From: Saprospiraceae bacterium
GTDB lineage: Bacteria; Bacteroidota; Bacteroidia; Chitinophagales; Saprospiraceae
Reading direction: 5' to 3'
DNA: 7,806 nucleotides
Assembly: GCA_020437045.1 (NCBI GenBank)
Contig: JAGQWV010000335.1
Span: 1 to 7,806 of the forward strand
Under the pieces are notes generated by a model that was given only the letters and a program-made list of their open reading frames with translations, was not told the DNA's origin and did not search any database. Shown piece by piece: positions 6,348 to 7,806 of this stretch (position 1 is its first letter; every line of letters starts with the position of its first letter). Both the position numbers and the translations under genes were made by a program.

Positions 6348-6812
6348 ATGATTCTGGAAGAGGCGATCAAACAACAACATTTTAAGAGCCTGGAATTACG
6401 GACATTCCTCAATATATACCACACGCACAGCACTTTACAATCGGCGTTGCATGCTGATTTGAAGCCGTACAAGATATCGGTACAGCAATTTAATATCCTG
6501 AGGATTTTGCGTGGACAAAAAGGTAAACCCGTGAGTGCGAGTGAAATAACCGAGCGTATGTTGGATAAGATGTCAAACACATCAAGGCTTTTGGAAAAGT
6601 TGCGCATTAAAGAACTGATCATCAGGCGTGAGTGTCCCGAGGACCGCAGGAAGGTAGAAATTGAATTGACCGAAAAAGGGTTGGAACTGGTCAATATAGC
6701 AAGTGTAGCGATTGAATCGGATATGGATCGGAAGCTGGGGAGTTTTACCCATGATGAATTACAGACTTTGAACCACCTACTGGACAAACTAAATACCATT
6801 GAGCATAAATAA
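6348..6812 (+). CDS. MarR-family transcriptional regulator
   Basis: A 154-residue winged-helix DNA-binding protein of MarR type, expected to act as a dimer and usually as a repressor released by a small ligand or by oxidation. An N-terminal dimerisation helix (about 13-40) leads into SVQQFNILRILRG (44-56), the helix-turn-helix with ASEITERM (64-71) and recognition helix NTSRLLEKLRIKELI (77-91), then the wing CPEDRRKVEIELTEKG (96-111), which carries the family's DxRxxxxxLTxKG signature, and a C-terminal dimerisation helix (135-153). C96, the only cysteine, sits at the edge of the wing. An inverted repeat at 6301-6329 is the likely own operator. yceI follows after 57 nt in the same direction; this MarR-YceI pairing is common in Bacteroidota and suggests YceI is a target. 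The inducing signal cannot be read from sequence. Confidence 0.92.
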   Translation: MILEEAIKQQHFKSLELRTFLNIYHTHSTLQSALHADLKPYKISVQQFNILRILRGQKGKPVSASEITERMLDKMSNTSRLLEKLRIKELIIRRECPEDRRKVEIELTEKGLELVNIASVAIESDMDRKLGSFTHDELQTLNHLLDKLNTIEHK

Positions 6813-6869
6813 TTCTTATTGATATACATCTCAAAACTTTAATTATCTAACTAAATACTTTTAATACTT

Positions 6870-7457
6870 ATGAAAAAGGTTGTTTTCTCACTAAGTCTGG
6901 TTTTAATTTTATTATCAGCATTCACCATGCCTCCTACTGATGTTATGGTCGATCCGTCCAAAAGTGAACTTACCTGGACAGGCCGAAAAGTGACAGGGTC
7001 GCATACTGGTACCATCAAGTTGAAAGAAGGAACATTAGTCATGGATGGGGACATGCTGAAAGGTGGATCGTTTGTTATTGATATGACTTCCATCACCAAT
7101 CTCGATATGGCCGGTAAAGATGGTGCCGGTAAACTTGAGGGTCACTTAAAATCAGCTGATTTTTTCAATGTAGCAGAATATCCTGATGCACTTTTGGAAA
7201 TCACCAATGTTGTACATCGCGGTACTCCCGGGAGTTTTAAAGTGGAGGCAGACCTGACCATCAAGGGAATCACCAAGCCTGTTAAATTCAATACCCAAAT
7301 TTCCGATGAATCAGGTATGAAAGTGGCTACTGCCGACATTACTGTAGACCGGTCAGAATATGACGTGCGTTACGGGAGCGGAAGTTTCTTCGATAATCTT
7401 GGAGATAAAACGATTTATGACGAATTTGACCTGAACGTGAAATTAGTACTGAAGTAG
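6870..7457 (+). CDS. YceI-family secreted protein (lipocalin-like, isoprenoid-binding fold)
   Basis: A 195-residue exported protein. A signal peptide covers about residues 1-20 (MKK, hydrophobic run VVFSLSLVLILLSAF, then TMPPTD); no cysteine follows, so it is a soluble periplasmic protein, not a lipoprotein. The YceI domain fills the rest: KSELTWTGRKVTGSHTGTI (31-49), LKGGSFVIDMTSI (63-75), GKLEGHLKSADFFNVAEYP (87-105), the most conserved YceI motif, ADLTIKGITKPVKF (127-140), and the closing strand around 182-195. Length fits the family (191 in E. coli). YceI proteins form a beta-barrel that binds long isoprenoid chains such as ubiquinone-like molecules or polyprenols; they are linked to acid, osmotic or oxidative stress, but the true role is unsettled. 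The 57-nt leader after marR is very AT-rich, with no Shine-Dalgarno sequence, and repeats the word AACTAAATAC seen at the end of marR. Confidence 0.93.
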   Translation: MKKVVFSLSLVLILLSAFTMPPTDVMVDPSKSELTWTGRKVTGSHTGTIKLKEGTLVMDGDMLKGGSFVIDMTSITNLDMAGKDGAGKLEGHLKSADFFNVAEYPDALLEITNVVHRGTPGSFKVEADLTIKGITKPVKFNTQISDESGMKVATADITVDRSEYDVRYGSGSFFDNLGDKTIYDEFDLNVKLVLK

Positions 7458-7507
7458 GCCGCAGATCCATGTCTTATGGATGCGTTCTAATGGGCTCAAA
7501 AATTAAA

Positions 7508-7539
7508 AAAGGGGTGACATATTATATGCTCACCCCTTT
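7508..7539. terminator. Hairpin terminator between convergent genes
   Basis: AAAGGGGTGA (7508-7517) pairs perfectly with TCACCCCTTT (7530-7539), a 10-bp stem; the loop can form four more pairs (CATA 7518-7521 with TATG 7525-7528) with C7529 bulged. Read on the minus strand the stem is followed by a long U-rich tract (complement of 7497-7510), making it a strong intrinsic terminator for the gene ending at 7581. Read on the plus strand, after yceI, only a short U run (TTT, then ACAATA) follows, so it is weaker in that direction. Confidence 0.8.
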
Positions 7540-7580
7540 ACAATACCCATGGTCTGGATCTCTTAATCGGCTATTGCAGC

Positions 7581-7806
7581 CTATATTTTTAATACTCGAA
7601 ATATCTCCGAAAAATTCGCATTCTCCAACCGGATCAGGTACCATCCATTCACCAGGTCTTTTAAATCAATAGCCGAAGAATAAGCAATATTGTATTCACT
7701 TATGAGTTCGCCTGCCACACTGAATATTTTTAATCTGACCTCTTCTCCTCCTGGTATCGCAATGTTAATTTCCCCATTGGTCATTGTCGGATAGATGGCT
7801 GGTTTT
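7581..7806 (-). CDS. C-terminus of a T9SS-exported protein (type A sorting domain), partial
   Basis: An open frame on the minus strand enters from the right edge and stops at 7583-7581. The roughly 74 visible residues form a complete type A sorting domain: KPAIYPTMTNGEINIAI, then VRLKIFSVAGELI, IDLKDLVNGWYLIRLE and a basic-aromatic end FSEIFRVLKI. This domain directs passage through the type IX secretion system and is then cut off, leaving the protein at the cell surface or outside. The usual YPNPTNG start reads YPTMTNG here. The in-frame ATG at 7784 lies inside this motif and is not the real start. The functional part of the protein is outside the window, so its activity is unknown. It runs convergent to yceI and shares the hairpin terminator at 7508-7539. 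Confidence 0.85.
   Translation of the reverse strand, partial: KPAIYPTMTNGEINIAIPGGEEVRLKIFSVAGELISEYNIAYSSAIDLKDLVNGWYLIRLENANFSEIFRVLKI

Noticed and set aside
6293..6829. A 178-residue minus-strand open frame opposite marR
   Set aside because: It mirrors the marR coding frame, has a cysteine/serine-rich composition with no recognisable domain, and would need the marR operator as its 3' end; the plus-strand MarR protein is unmistakable.
7465..7481. Hairpin ATCCAT/ATGGAT with a 5-nt loop after yceI
   Set aside because: Only six base pairs, GC-poor and with no U tract; the hairpin at 7508-7539 is the better terminator.
7469..7672. A 67-residue plus-strand open frame after yceI
   Set aside because: It runs straight through the terminator hairpin and lies opposite the T9SS sorting domain; no recognisable protein features.

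Overview
The window reads as an ordinary chromosomal segment of a Bacteroidota bacterium, probably a free-living, gliding or marine type (Saprospiria, Cytophagia or Flavobacteriia; I cannot place it more finely). The basis is: a type IX secretion (T9SS) C-terminal sorting domain at the right edge; Bacteroidota-style versions of the AGCS transporter, deoxynucleoside kinase, SppA and MarR/YceI; little sign of Shine-Dalgarno sequences before the starts; and candidate promoters of the TAnnTTTG type. Base composition looks even, with no insertion sequence, tRNA, rRNA, CRISPR array or phage gene.

Layout, left to right. (1) The 3' end of a probable SAM-dependent methyltransferase gene. (2) A two-gene unit, PPK2-type polyphosphate kinase followed by an Hsp15-like S4 RNA-binding protein, overlapping by 20 nt. 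(3) An alanine/glycine:cation symporter, then folK 21 nt later, then a deoxynucleoside kinase whose start overlaps the folK stop: amino-acid uptake next to folate and deoxynucleotide supply. (4) After 128 nt carrying repeated CTTTGAC motifs and a good -7 box, the gene for membrane protease SppA. (5) A MarR-family regulator and a secreted YceI-like protein, preceded by two unusual elements: a 14-nt direct repeat spaced exactly 21 nt, and a 29-nt inverted repeat that is a plausible MarR operator. (6) A hairpin terminator shared with a convergent minus-strand gene, of which only the T9SS sorting domain is visible.

The plus-strand genes are all housekeeping or stress functions: polyphosphate/nucleotide exchange, rescue of stalled 50S subunits, nutrient uptake, folate and dNTP supply, removal of signal-peptide remnants, and an envelope stress or isoprenoid-binding protein under a likely ligand- or redox-sensing repressor. 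I found no convincing new multi-gene system. The most unusual signals are the regulatory repeats before sppA and before marR-yceI, the long overlap of ppk2 with the Hsp15 gene, and the extra acidic segment in the AGCS transporter.
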